A stretch of 64,000 bases of DNA. Source: a virus. The stretch is from IMG/VR virus record IMGVR_UViG_3300023179_000057, positions 27,655 to 91,654 of that record; one strand, written 5' to 3'. The position numbers and the translations under genes are program-made. Within the stretch, counting starts at the first letter, position 1, and each line of letters starts with the position of its first letter. Shown here one piece after another: positions 27,674 through 36,106 of this stretch. The notes beneath the pieces were generated by a model. The model was given only the letters and a program-made list of their open reading frames with translations, searched no databases and was not told the DNA's origin.

Positions 27674-28676
27674 TGTAGAAGATGTATTATCGCAGTTAGA
27701 CCCAAGAATACGTAAACGTTTGGGAACAGGAGAGGGCGTTACATTTGAATATCAGCCAACTCCAAGTTTTGGACTTAATCGTGCATTAAATGGTGGTTTA
27801 CCATATGGCCGTCAAGTTTTAATTTGGGGTAGTAAGTCTTCTGCTAAATCATCTATGTGTTTGCAAATGATTGCTTTAGCACAAAAAGAAGGCAAGGTTT
27901 GTGCATGGATTGACTCTGAGATGTCATACTCTGAAGATTGGGCGAAAAAACTTGGGGTAGATCCAACAAAACTTATTTATTCACAAGCAAGAACTATCAG
28001 TGATATGGTAGAGATTGGTGTCAGCCTTATGAATGCTGGCGTTGATTTAATTGTGGTTGATTCAATTACTTCTTTGTTGCCTGCAATCTATTTTGAAAAA
28101 GATTCAGACGAAATGAAGGCTCTTGAAAACACTAAACAAATTGGAGCAGAGTCTAGAGACTTTAGCAATGCATGGAAAATGCTTAACTATGCTAATAACA
28201 AAGTAAAACCTACTTTGCTTGTTCTTATTTCACAATCAAGAAATAATATTAATGCAATGTATACAAGTCAACAGCCATCTGGTGGACAAGCAACAAAGTT
28301 TTATTCATCCTGTGTTATAAAATTATTTTCTTCTGAATCAGATAATCAAGCAATTAAAGGAAAAATTAAAGTAGGAGATAAATTAATTGAAGAAAAAATT
28401 GGCAGAAAAGTTAGATGGGAATTACAGTTTTCAAAAACTTCTCCAGGTTTCCAATCTGGTGAGTATGATTTTTATTTTAGAGGTGATGATCTTGGTGTTG
28501 ATGCAATAGGTGATTTAGTTGATACTGCAGAATCAGTTGGTCTACTTAATAGAACTGGTGCTTGGTATCAGTTAGATGATGGAACCAAAGTGCAGGGTCG
28601 TGATGGCTTAATAAATCGTGTTAAAGAAGATTTAAATTTACAAGAACAACTTAGGACAAAAATAGTTAATGGCTGA
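27663..28676 (+). CDS. recA: RecA-like recombinase
   Basis: A 337-aa strand-exchange ATPase. The Walker A is unusual, GSKSSAKS at 56-63, with Ala instead of Gly before the Lys; the strand before it (GRQVLIW) and the DSEMSY block match RecA. Walker B is LIVVDSITSLLP at about 124-135, and the L2 region lies after VLISQSRNNINAM. Compared with bacterial RecA the C-terminal domain is different (GVDAIGDLVDTAESVGLL...WYQLDDGTKVQGRDG is still recognisable). It overlaps the polymerase and zinc-ribbon genes, so they are co-translated. Role: recombination-dependent replication and repair. Confidence 0.93.
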   Translation: MSVSVEDVLSQLDPRIRKRLGTGEGVTFEYQPTPSFGLNRALNGGLPYGRQVLIWGSKSSAKSSMCLQMIALAQKEGKVCAWIDSEMSYSEDWAKKLGVDPTKLIYSQARTISDMVEIGVSLMNAGVDLIVVDSITSLLPAIYFEKDSDEMKALENTKQIGAESRDFSNAWKMLNYANNKVKPTLLVLISQSRNNINAMYTSQQPSGGQATKFYSSCVIKLFSSESDNQAIKGKIKVGDKLIEEKIGRKVRWELQFSKTSPGFQSGEYDFYFRGDDLGVDAIGDLVDTAESVGLLNRTGAWYQLDDGTKVQGRDGLINRVKEDLNLQEQLRTKIVNG

Positions 28677-28854
28677 ACAAAATTTTTCTACCTATGAAGG
28701 TAAATGGCCGTGCAAAGTTTGTCAAGAAATTGTAAAAATATTAAGATATTGGAGAGAGACTGGAGATGCTACTTGGATGTGTTCACAAAAACATATTTCA
28801 AAAGTTAATTTAATTCCTCCTAAAAAAAGAAAAAAGGATTTTGCTGATGAGTGA
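28669..28854 (+). CDS. small zinc-binding protein
   Basis: A 61-aa protein overlapping recA by 8 nt. It has C15-x2-C18 and a later C38 near H41 that could complete a zinc site, then a basic tail (PPKKRKKDF). Wedged between recA and a resolvase gene, it may help DNA binding. No family recognised. Confidence 0.5.
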   Translation: MAEQNFSTYEGKWPCKVCQEIVKILRYWRETGDATWMCSQKHISKVNLIPPKKRKKDFADE

Positions 28855-29137
28855 AAAAAATGAATCAAAGAGGATAGGTGCAAAACAACATAAAAATTCT
28901 GGTCGCAACACTAAAAAAGGTGATGCAACTTGGAAAAATTTTATTGTTGATTTCAAAGAATCTTCTAAATCATTTACCCTTAATCAAGATATTTGGGCTA
29001 AGGCAGTTACTGACTCTTTAAAGGCGGGTAAAGATAAATCACCAGCAATAATTGTTATCTTTGGAGAAGGCAATAAAAAAACTCGTCTTGCTATAATAGA
29101 ATTTGATTTATTAGATCAACTTACGGGGGAAAAATAA
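28847..29137 (+). CDS. PD-(D/E)XK nuclease, Holliday junction resolvase-like
   Basis: A 96-aa protein. ATG 28847 is preferred over an upstream in-frame TTG because AAAAAGGA lies 8 nt ahead. It shows the compact endonuclease pattern: a basic GAKQHKNSGRNTKKGDATW loop with catalytic Asp, then FIVDFKESSKSFTLN, where DFK is the (D/E)xK pair, and helices downstream. Actinophages often carry such a resolvase next to recA. It likely cuts branched DNA before packaging. Its last A overlaps the next ATG. Confidence 0.7.
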   Translation: MSEKNESKRIGAKQHKNSGRNTKKGDATWKNFIVDFKESSKSFTLNQDIWAKAVTDSLKAGKDKSPAIIVIFGEGNKKTRLAIIEFDLLDQLTGEK

Positions 29138-29448
29138 TGGAGCAAGCATCAAATAAAACAACCCTTGAAATGGTTAATGGTTTGACAGAAATTGCAGAGT
29201 ATATGCAAGATGAAGAACTTACAACTGCTTTAACAATGATTGCAAAGATCATTATTAAGCCAGACATTCCACTTCAGGTAGCAAGTTTAGAGATTGTAAG
29301 GCTTCAGGCTATTGCTGCAAAAATGTCATTTAAAGCAACTTGGATGGCAAATGTTGATAAAACTGACAGGGCAAAGAAAAACATATACTTTACAGCAGCA
29401 GAAGCAATTAATGACTTAGTATCAGCACTCAAGTACATAATGCGTTAA
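29137..29448 (+). CDS. small helical protein, unknown
   Basis: A 103-aa helical protein coupled to the resolvase gene (TAATG). It has an acidic first half (LTEIAEYMQDEELTTALTMI) and a second helix VASLEIVRLQAIAAKMSFKATW. I recognise the general type from phage recombination modules but know no function. Confidence 0.45.
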   Translation: MEQASNKTTLEMVNGLTEIAEYMQDEELTTALTMIAKIIIKPDIPLQVASLEIVRLQAIAAKMSFKATWMANVDKTDRAKKNIYFTAAEAINDLVSALKYIMR

Positions 29449-29450
29449 TT

Positions 29451-29459
29451 TGGTATACT
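29451..29459 (+). promoter_or_regulatory. extended -10 promoter (TGgTATACT)
   Basis: TGgTATACT ends 21 nt before ATG 29481, which also has an AAGGGA ribosome binding site. Marks the start of a transcript for the Cas4-like nuclease. Confidence 0.5.
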
Positions 29460-29480
29460 TAATATAAACAAGGGATAAAA

Positions 29481-30341
29481 ATGACTAAAAACTTGCTAGA
29501 ACAGATTATGGTTAAAAAAATTAACCAAAGTAAGAGTATTAATCAAGGAGATGAATCATTCGTTGATGGTTTGGCAGATGCAATTAATTCTGGATACCTT
29601 GCAAAAACAAAGCCAAAGTTTACAAAGAAAAATAATTTTTCTGCATCTGGATTAACTTATGGTGCTGGAGAATGTCCAAGGTATTGGCATTTAGCATTTG
29701 ATGGACAAATACATTATGATAATGCAGATGCTTGGGGTGTGGCAAATAGAACACAGGGAACACAGGGTCATGAAAGAATTCAAGAAGCAATACAGGCTTC
29801 TGGATTACTTGATGAAGAAATGGAAATGGATCCACTTCCAAGAAAATATAATAAACAAACTCATCCAGCAATGGAGTTTAGAGTTAAAGTTGATGATCCA
29901 CCATTTGATGGTTATGGCGATGTAATGCTTAAATACAAAGGTGAAAGACTTATCGGTGAAATTAAAACAATGCCAAATGATGGATTTCAATATAAAAAAA
30001 TTAGCAGACGTCCTAAGATGGCACACCTAATGCAATTATTAATGTATATGAAGGTTTGGAAAATTCGTAAAGGCGTAATTATTTATGAAAATAAAAATAG
30101 TCATGAATTACTTACTTTGCCTGTAGTGGTAAATGATCATTATCGTAATTGGGTTGATCAAGCCTTTGATTGGATGAGAGAAGTTTATAAAACTTGGCAA
30201 AATAAAGAATTAGCACAAAAACCATACCGCTCTAATTCAAAAATTTGCAAGGTTTGTCCTATTCAAAAAGCATGTGCTGAAGCAGAGGTTGGAACAATAA
30301 AAATCAAACCTTTGGAATTATTAAAGGATGATATGGATTAA
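29481..30341 (+). CDS. Cas4/RecB-like PD-(D/E)XK exonuclease with iron-sulfur cysteines
   Basis: A 286-aa nuclease. Visible motifs: GAGECPRYW (first Cys, C65), TQGHERIQ (catalytic His, H97), GYGDVML (D147), GEIKTM (E160-x-K162) and QLLMYM (Q185, Y189), the RecB-family order. A C-terminal cluster CKVCPIQKAC completes four cysteines typical of Cas4-type 4Fe-4S nucleases. Phage proteins of this type process DNA ends in recombination. There is no CRISPR array or other Cas gene in the window, so an adaptation role is not suggested. Confidence 0.85.
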   Translation: MTKNLLEQIMVKKINQSKSINQGDESFVDGLADAINSGYLAKTKPKFTKKNNFSASGLTYGAGECPRYWHLAFDGQIHYDNADAWGVANRTQGTQGHERIQEAIQASGLLDEEMEMDPLPRKYNKQTHPAMEFRVKVDDPPFDGYGDVMLKYKGERLIGEIKTMPNDGFQYKKISRRPKMAHLMQLLMYMKVWKIRKGVIIYENKNSHELLTLPVVVNDHYRNWVDQAFDWMREVYKTWQNKELAQKPYRSNSKICKVCPIQKACAEAEVGTIKIKPLELLKDDMD

Positions 30342-30346
30342 TTGAT

Positions 30347-30640
30347 GTGAGACTTTGTGAAAGGTGCGATAAAAGTTTTAAACCAAAAGTAAGTTATCAA
30401 ATTTACTGTGGAGATGAATGCAGAGAAATCGCAACAAAAAATAAAATAGCAGAAAGATATCAAATAACCCGAAGACAAAGAAGAAAGGGAAAGAAAAGGC
30501 TCTGTCTTGGTGGTTGTGGTAAGCAGTTGTCAATATATAATGATTCTGGTTTTTGTTCTGATTGTAATGTAAATAAAAAAGAAGTAGATAAAATGTTAAA
30601 ACAAATAAAGGGGTTTATTGATTATGAACAACAATGGTAA
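30347..30640 (+). CDS. zinc-finger protein with two cysteine clusters
   Basis: A 97-aa protein starting with GTG 30347, 5 nt after the nuclease stop. It has C4-x2-C7, C21/C25, a basic middle (RRQRRKGKKR) and a second cluster with C48/C52 and C66/C69. Such double zinc ribbons often bind DNA or RNA; HNH nucleases share the layout, but no His-Asn-His core is present. It overlaps the RuvC-like gene by 17 nt. Confidence 0.5.
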   Translation: MRLCERCDKSFKPKVSYQIYCGDECREIATKNKIAERYQITRRQRRKGKKRLCLGGCGKQLSIYNDSGFCSDCNVNKKEVDKMLKQIKGFIDYEQQW

Positions 30641-31202
30641 CCCTAAAACTATTTGTGCAATTGATGCTAGTACTAATAGTCTTGCTTTTGCAATTTTTAA
30701 TAATAATAATTTAGGAAATATTGGAAAGATTAAATTTGAAGGAAATACTAACTATGAAAAAGTTATGGATGCGTGTAAAAAAACAAAAGCGTTTTTTGAA
30801 TATTATAATGGTTTTGAAGCAATTGTAATTGAGCATACTGTTTTTATGAATAGCCCTAAAACTGCTGCAGATTTAGCATTAGTTCAGGGTGCACTGTTAG
30901 GAGCAGCAGGATTGACTGGAACAAAGACGATAGGAACTGTAGCACCAATTACTTGGCAAAACTATTTAGGAAATAAAAAACTAACTAAAGAAGAACAGGT
31001 TATAATTAGATCAAAGAATCCTGGTAAGTCAGATTCTTGGTACAAGACATATGAAAGACAGATTAGAAAAGAAAGGACCATAAAGTTAATTGAAATCAAC
31101 TATTGTAAAACTATTAGCGACAATGATGTTGCTGACGCTTGTGGTATCGGTCATTGGGCTATTAATAATTGGAATAAAGCAATAAGGGAAAATATAAAAT
31201 GA
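30624..31202 (+). CDS. RuvC-like Holliday junction resolvase
   Basis: A 192-aa protein of the RNase H fold. ATG 30624 is chosen because AAAGGGG lies a suitable distance ahead. Candidate catalytic acids are D14 (CAIDASTNSL), E70 (IVIEHTVF) and the late Asp in ISDNDVADACGIG, the RuvC arrangement. It is longer than RuvC core in the middle (KSDSWYKTYERQIRKE). It would be the second junction-cleaving enzyme here beside the PD-(D/E)XK one at 28847. The stop overlaps the halogenase start (ATGA). Confidence 0.8.
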   Translation: MNNNGNPKTICAIDASTNSLAFAIFNNNNLGNIGKIKFEGNTNYEKVMDACKKTKAFFEYYNGFEAIVIEHTVFMNSPKTAADLALVQGALLGAAGLTGTKTIGTVAPITWQNYLGNKKLTKEEQVIIRSKNPGKSDSWYKTYERQIRKERTIKLIEINYCKTISDNDVADACGIGHWAINNWNKAIRENIK

Positions 31203-32662
31203 AACAAGTAAAAAGTTTAACTGTTGTTGGTGGTGGAACATCTGGATTAATTGCTGCATTAATTTTAAAATCAAGAAGTGATATAGATGTAAAATTAATT
31301 TATTCATCAAAAATTGAAATTTTAGGAGTTGGAGAAGGAACAACAGAACATTTTGGACAATTTATGTCTTTTGTTGGAATTAAACATAGTGAAATAATTA
31401 AAGAATGTGGTGCTACCTTTAAATTGGCGGTAGTTTTTGAAGATTGGGTTCCAAATAAAAAAACATATATTCATAGTGTAAATCATGGATTTTCTCATGA
31501 ACTTGGACAATATTGTTCTGTTTATGCAAAACAAATATCTGAAAATTCAGACTACATATATAGAAAAAATATAGAAAAAAATTTAGTACAAATAAATTCA
31601 ACTAATATAGATAACTATTCACCAGTAAATCAATATCATTTTGATAATTTTAAATTAAATAAATTTTTAAGAAAAAAAGCAATTGATAAAAATATAACAA
31701 TTATTGATGATGACATTATTGATGTTGAATTAAATAATGAAGGATATATAGATAATTTAATTGGATTAAAATCAAGATATAGTTCTGATTTCTATTTAGA
31801 TGCAACTGGATTTAAAAGAATATTAATGAATAAATTAAATGCTAAATGGATTTCATATAATAAATTTTTAAAAGTAAATTCTGCTATTGTATTTCCAACT
31901 GGGGATGAAGAAAATTATAATTATTTTTCATTATCAAAAGCAATGAATTCAGGCTGGAGATTTAAAATACCAACTTGGGGTAGACATGGAAATGGGTATA
32001 TTTTTGATAATAATTTTATTACGGCTGATGAAGCAAAAATAGAAATAGAAAAAGATTTGGGTTACGAGGTTGAAATTGCAAAAACATTCAAATTTGATGC
32101 TGGAGCATTAGAAAATGTATGGATAAAAAATTGTGTTGGAATAGGGGTTTGTGGAAATTTCTTTGAACCACTTGAAGCAACATCTATTGGACTAACCATT
32201 CAACAAAGTTTTTTATTAATGCATAGAATGCAAAATTATGATGAAATAGTTATAAAAGAATATAATAAATCATTTACCAACATGGTTGAAAATATTAGAG
32301 ATTTTATTTGTTTACATTATATAACTAAAAAAAATAATACTGAATTTTGGAAAAATAATTTAAAAACGGATATTCCAGATTCTTTAAAATATAATTTAGA
32401 AAAATGGAAAAATAAACTTCCAATAAGAGAAGATTTTGTTGGAAATTCAAACTACACAATGTTTGGACCAAATAATTTTATAACAGTTATGGCAGGACTT
32501 GATTTATTTAACAAATCTGCAATTTTAGATGAATATAATTTTTTATCTAAGAATTTAAAAAACATAACTGAGTATATTTTATTTAAAATTACAGAAAGTG
32601 AAAACAGTGAAAATTATTTAACTCATAAACAAATTTTAAAAATAATAAGAAATGAAGAATAA
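31199..32662 (+). CDS. flavin-dependent halogenase (tryptophan halogenase family)
   Basis: A 487-aa FAD enzyme. It has the dinucleotide-binding motif VVGGGTSGL at about 9-17, the GVGEGTTEH segment at 43-51, and TFKLAVVFEDW with K75 at the place of the catalytic lysine of PrnA (K79). GWRFKIPTWGRHGNGY (252-267) is a variant of the diagnostic GWxWxIP motif with Phe for the second Trp. EPLEATSIG (323-331) carries the conserved glutamate. Such enzymes use FADH2, oxygen and a halide to chlorinate or brominate aromatic substrates, and need a flavin reductase, not seen here. Marine cyanophages carry related viral halogenases. It is ATGA-coupled to a RuvC-like gene and followed directly by a conserved phage gene. 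The substrate is unknown. Confidence 0.85.
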   Translation: MKQVKSLTVVGGGTSGLIAALILKSRSDIDVKLIYSSKIEILGVGEGTTEHFGQFMSFVGIKHSEIIKECGATFKLAVVFEDWVPNKKTYIHSVNHGFSHELGQYCSVYAKQISENSDYIYRKNIEKNLVQINSTNIDNYSPVNQYHFDNFKLNKFLRKKAIDKNITIIDDDIIDVELNNEGYIDNLIGLKSRYSSDFYLDATGFKRILMNKLNAKWISYNKFLKVNSAIVFPTGDEENYNYFSLSKAMNSGWRFKIPTWGRHGNGYIFDNNFITADEAKIEIEKDLGYEVEIAKTFKFDAGALENVWIKNCVGIGVCGNFFEPLEATSIGLTIQQSFLLMHRMQNYDEIVIKEYNKSFTNMVENIRDFICLHYITKKNNTEFWKNNLKTDIPDSLKYNLEKWKNKLPIREDFVGNSNYTMFGPNNFITVMAGLDLFNKSAILDEYNFLSKNLKNITEYILFKITESENSENYLTHKQILKIIRNEE

Positions 32663-33297
32663 TGCCAGAATTAAACGCCAACATACCACCAATTGAGTGT
32701 TACGTTCGTGGTAACTATTTAAGAAATCAAAAAGATAGCCACGACAAATATTTTCCATGCGTTATTTTTGGAGTTGCAAGTATAAAAAGCAGAAGTCCTT
32801 TATTCCATTTAATGATGGAAGATGGCGGTTTATGGTGGAGAATGCCAATTAATGCATTTTGTGCAAAACCTGAAGTTCCAGAAGAAGATTTGCATAATTT
32901 AGTTTTATGGAATTCCTTTAGTCATCACGTATCTGTAACAAAATTTGAAAATTTAACAAATCTTAAAATGTCATACATTGATAGAACAAAAACTATGCAT
33001 AAAGGAACATATTTATTTACCCTTGATTGGCATAATCCAGACTCTAATGTTTTAGATGATGGTTATTCAGAAAATCCAGCGGAACATAAATGTGGACATG
33101 TTATACAAAGAGATGATGGAAATTTTGCCATACAGCCAAATAATAGAGTTCGTATATATGAGCCATCATTTACTTTAAAGAAAGATTTTGTTATTGATAG
33201 AATAATTAATGAAAGAAAATGGGATGTAGAAAATCAAGATAAATGGACTTTAGAAGATTCTGATAGATTTAATTATGATATTAATGAGAAAAGTTGA
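32662..33297 (+). CDS. conserved aquatic-phage protein paired with the halogenase
   Basis: A 211-aa protein that begins on the last base of the halogenase stop. I recognise the sequence type from cyanophages and other marine phages (start MPELNANIPPIECYVRGNYL; later AEHKCGHVIQRDDGNFAIQP). It has a strand-rich core with GGLWWRMPINAFC, SFSHHVSVTKFE and LFTLDWHN, and several His/Asp residues but no clear catalytic motif. The tight coupling suggests a shared role with the halogenase, but this pairing needs a neighbourhood survey; function is unknown. Confidence 0.6.
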   Translation: MPELNANIPPIECYVRGNYLRNQKDSHDKYFPCVIFGVASIKSRSPLFHLMMEDGGLWWRMPINAFCAKPEVPEEDLHNLVLWNSFSHHVSVTKFENLTNLKMSYIDRTKTMHKGTYLFTLDWHNPDSNVLDDGYSENPAEHKCGHVIQRDDGNFAIQPNNRVRIYEPSFTLKKDFVIDRIINERKWDVENQDKWTLEDSDRFNYDINEKS

Positions 33298-33322
33298 CAA
33301 ATAATTTTATGACTGCTAAACT
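33294..33322 (+). promoter_or_regulatory. possible -35/-10 promoter for the terminase block
   Basis: TTGACA 33294-33299, a 17-nt spacer, then TAAACT 33317-33322. It overlaps the start of the small gene at 33309, so if used it would express that gene only from a later start (ATG 33360) or serve the genes downstream. Confidence 0.35.
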
Positions 33323-33464
33323 ATATACAAGCGAGGCTTGGCTCCGTAAAAGGTTTGTTATGGACAAAAAGTCTCCACAGGATATTGCCAAGGAGTGTGG
33401 AACTAGTGTTGAAACTGTTTATGTATACCTTGCAAAATTTGGACTAAGGAAATCAAAACGATGA
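33309..33464 (+). CDS. 51-aa helix-turn-helix protein
   Basis: A short basic protein: SEAWLRKRFVMDKKSPQDIA then KECGTSVETVYVYLAKFGLR is a clear helix-turn-helix of the type found in small terminase subunits and recombinase C-termini. It overlaps the following gene by 4 nt (ATGA). It may be a regulator or DNA-recognition accessory for packaging. Confidence 0.6.
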   Translation: MTAKLYTSEAWLRKRFVMDKKSPQDIAKECGTSVETVYVYLAKFGLRKSKR

Positions 33465-33796
33465 AGTTACAGCCAGTTTTTGAAGATGCAAAAGATTTTT
33501 CTTGTGGAGATCTGTATTTTCATTCTATTTCTGCACCTTCTGGAAAAAAAATTTGGTCAACATGTCATGAAATTGCACAAATGCTTATTAATAAAAATAT
33601 TGCATATGGAGATTCTGCTTTAGAACCTGTTAGAATTTTTAGTAAATCAGATGCAGTTGAACAACTTAGAGTTAGAATTGATGATAAATTAAGTAGACTT
33701 ATGAAAGGTACAGACTATATTGGAGATAATGATATAGATGATCTTATTGGATATTTAGTATTGCTTAAAATAGCAAAGGAAAAAAATGTCAACTGA
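33461..33796 (+). CDS. nucleotide-metabolism-type (MazG/DUF1599-like) protein
   Basis: A 111-aa protein with the pattern HEIAQMLINKNIAYGDSALE, then RIFSKSDAVEQLRVRIDDKLSRL and DIDDLIGYLVLLKIA. This block is well known in phages under nucleotide-modification-associated or DUF1599-type annotations and has the helical layout of MazG-like pyrophosphohydrolases, with acidic residues (E.., D..D) that could bind metal. It sits just before the terminase genes. Biochemical activity is not established. Confidence 0.55.
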   Translation: MKLQPVFEDAKDFSCGDLYFHSISAPSGKKIWSTCHEIAQMLINKNIAYGDSALEPVRIFSKSDAVEQLRVRIDDKLSRLMKGTDYIGDNDIDDLIGYLVLLKIAKEKNVN

Positions 33797-34322
33797 AACA
33801 GAATTAATTGAACATCTTGATGAAGTTAATAAAGTTGTTGCAGAATATTTAAAAGGTCAAGATCCAACAAAAATATCTAAAGAATTAAACATACCACGAA
33901 CTCGTGTTGTTGCATTAATTAATGAGTGGAAGGTTATGGCATCTGCTAATGATGCTATTCGTGCTCGTGCTAAAGAGGCTCTTGCTGCTGCAGATACACA
34001 CTACAGTAAACTTATTTCAAAATCTTATGAAGTTATTGATGAAGCATCAATGACTAATAATCTTAGCGCAAAAACTCAAGCAATCAAACTAGTTATGGAT
34101 ATTGAAAAATCTAGAATTGAAATGCTACAAAAGGCAGGCTTATTAGAAAATAAAGAACTTGCAGAAGAAATGGTAGAAATAGAAAAACGTCAAGATGTTT
34201 TAGTTGAAATTCTTAGAGAAATTGCTTCAAGTCATCCAGAAGTTCGTGACTTAATCATGCAAAGACTTTCTCAGATTGCTAAAGAAGGGGAGGTAATTAC
34301 AATTGTCCACGATGTTCAATGA
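33786..34322 (+). CDS. terS: terminase small subunit
   Basis: A 178-aa protein. N-terminal residues about 15-50 form a helix-turn-helix (YLKGQDPTKISKELNIPRTR) for recognising the packaging site; the middle is a long helical oligomerisation region (AKTQAIKLVMDIEKSRIEMLQKAG). It overlaps the large subunit gene by 20 nt, the usual order of terS before terL. It would start genome packaging by loading the motor. Confidence 0.75.
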   Translation: MSTETELIEHLDEVNKVVAEYLKGQDPTKISKELNIPRTRVVALINEWKVMASANDAIRARAKEALAAADTHYSKLISKSYEVIDEASMTNNLSAKTQAIKLVMDIEKSRIEMLQKAGLLENKELAEEMVEIEKRQDVLVEILREIASSHPEVRDLIMQRLSQIAKEGEVITIVHDVQ

Positions 34323-36087
34323 TTTTCTTGAAGTATTAAAAGAAAACCATTTTGAAACATTACCAGTAGACGTAAAGACGTTTGTTGAGTCTGCTGATTA
34401 TTTAGGTCAACCGCCCCTGTCTCCAATTCAATATGACATTGTTGAGGCTATGAGTCAAATATACAAAAAAGAAGATTTACAAGAACTTTACGGTAGTGCT
34501 GAAGGTTCAAGGTATTATGATAAATATACTAAAAATGAAATTATTTTGCAATTAGGCAAGGGATCTGGAAAAGACTTTACATCTACCGTAGCATGTGCAT
34601 ATATTGTATACAAACTTTTATGTCTTAAAGATCCAGCAAGATATTTTGGAAAACCATCTGGAGATGCAATAGATTTAATTAACGTTGCTATTAACGCACA
34701 ACAGGCTAAAAATGTTTTTTTTAAAGGTTTTAAAACAAAGATAGAAAAATCACCATGGTTTGCGGGTAAGTATAATGCAAAAGTAGACTCAATTGAATTT
34801 GATAAATCTATTACAGTTTACTCTGGACATTCAGAAAGAGAGTCACATGAAGGTTTAAATATTATGCTTGCAGTCCTTGATGAAATTTCTGGTTTTGCAA
34901 CTGAAGTAGGAACTGGTAATGAACAAGGTAAAACAGCAGACAATATTTATAAAGCATTTCGTGGCACAGTAGATTCTCGTTTTCCAGATTTAGGTAAAGT
35001 TGTTTTACTTTCTTTTCCTCGTTTTCAAGGAGATTTTATTTCAAAACGTTACGAAGAAGTAATTGCAGAAAAAGAAATAGTTGAAAAAAAACATACATTT
35101 ATAATTAATGAAGAATTGCCACACGATAACCCTGGCAATCAATTTGAAATAACATGGGAAGAAGATAATATTATTTCTTATAAAATTCCTAGAGTGCTTG
35201 CATTAAAAAGACCTACATGGGAAGTTAATCCTACTCGTAAAATAGATGATTTTAAAATAGCATTTTTAACTGACCTTGGAGATGCAATGATGCGTTTTGT
35301 TTGTGTGCCGACATTTGCCTCAGATGCATTTTTTAAACAAAAAGATAAATTAGAAAAATGTATGAATACAAGAAATCCATTAGATTCATTTAGAAGATTT
35401 GATGAAACATTTAAACCAAATCCAGATAAAGTTTATTATATTCACGCTGACCTTGCACAAAAACACGATAAATGTGCCGTAGCAATTGCACATGTTGATA
35501 AATGGGTTAACATTCAAGTTATTAAAGATTATGAACAAGTAGCACCAATTGTAGTTGTTGACGCTGTTGCTTGGTGGGAACCAAAAGCAGAAGGACCAGT
35601 AAATTTATCTGAAGTAAAACAATGGATTATTAATTTACGTAGAGAAGGTTTTAATATTGGCATGGTTTCTTTTGACCGATGGCAATCATTTGATATTCAA
35701 AACGAATTACAGGCTGTTGGAATTAAAACAGAAACAGTTTCTGTTGCTAAAAAACATTATGAAGACTTGGCAATGATGATTTATGAAGAACGTGTTGCCA
35801 TTCCTATGATCCCATTATTATTAGAAGAAATGTCAGAATTAAAAATTATGAAAGGAAATAGAGTTGATCATCCACGTAAAAAATCTAAAGACCTTGCAGA
35901 TGCAGTTTGCGGAGCGGTATTTGGAGCAATATCTCATACTCAAAGAAATATGAATCTTGAGATTGATATTCATACGTGGTCTACTTCTACACGACTTGCA
36001 GAAAAACAAAGGTCTATGGTAGAATTGGATAACAGGAAAATGCCTGAAGACGTTAGGGATTTTCTTGATCAATTAAATATAATATAG
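34303..36087 (+). CDS. terL: terminase large subunit
   Basis: A 594-aa packaging motor and nuclease. The TTG at 34303 is favoured because GGGGAGG lies about 9 nt before it; an ATG at 34312 is too far. The ATPase has Walker A GKGSGKD at 85-91 and Walker B MLAVLDEIS at about 187-195. The RNase H-like nuclease has YIHADLAQKHD at about 381-391, SFDRWQS near 461, and DLADAVCGAVFG near 531-542. It cuts concatemers and pumps DNA into heads. The next gene is not portal but an exported protein, so packaging genes are separated from the head genes here. Confidence 0.95.
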   Translation: MSTMFNDFLEVLKENHFETLPVDVKTFVESADYLGQPPLSPIQYDIVEAMSQIYKKEDLQELYGSAEGSRYYDKYTKNEIILQLGKGSGKDFTSTVACAYIVYKLLCLKDPARYFGKPSGDAIDLINVAINAQQAKNVFFKGFKTKIEKSPWFAGKYNAKVDSIEFDKSITVYSGHSERESHEGLNIMLAVLDEISGFATEVGTGNEQGKTADNIYKAFRGTVDSRFPDLGKVVLLSFPRFQGDFISKRYEEVIAEKEIVEKKHTFIINEELPHDNPGNQFEITWEEDNIISYKIPRVLALKRPTWEVNPTRKIDDFKIAFLTDLGDAMMRFVCVPTFASDAFFKQKDKLEKCMNTRNPLDSFRRFDETFKPNPDKVYYIHADLAQKHDKCAVAIAHVDKWVNIQVIKDYEQVAPIVVVDAVAWWEPKAEGPVNLSEVKQWIINLRREGFNIGMVSFDRWQSFDIQNELQAVGIKTETVSVAKKHYEDLAMMIYEERVAIPMIPLLLEEMSELKIMKGNRVDHPRKKSKDLADAVCGAVFGAISHTQRNMNLEIDIHTWSTSTRLAEKQRSMVELDNRKMPEDVRDFLDQLNII

Positions 36088-36106
36088 AACAACAACAAGG
36101 AGAAAA

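Noticed and set aside
29481-30341. Cas4-like nuclease as part of a CRISPR system
   Set aside because: No repeat-spacer array, Cas1 or Cas2 is in the window; standalone Cas4-like nucleases are usual in phage recombination modules.
33461-33796. MazG-like protein as evidence for modified phage DNA
   Set aside because: The family link to base modification is only by annotation name; no hydroxymethylase, thymidylate synthase or glucosyltransferase specific for DNA was recognised.
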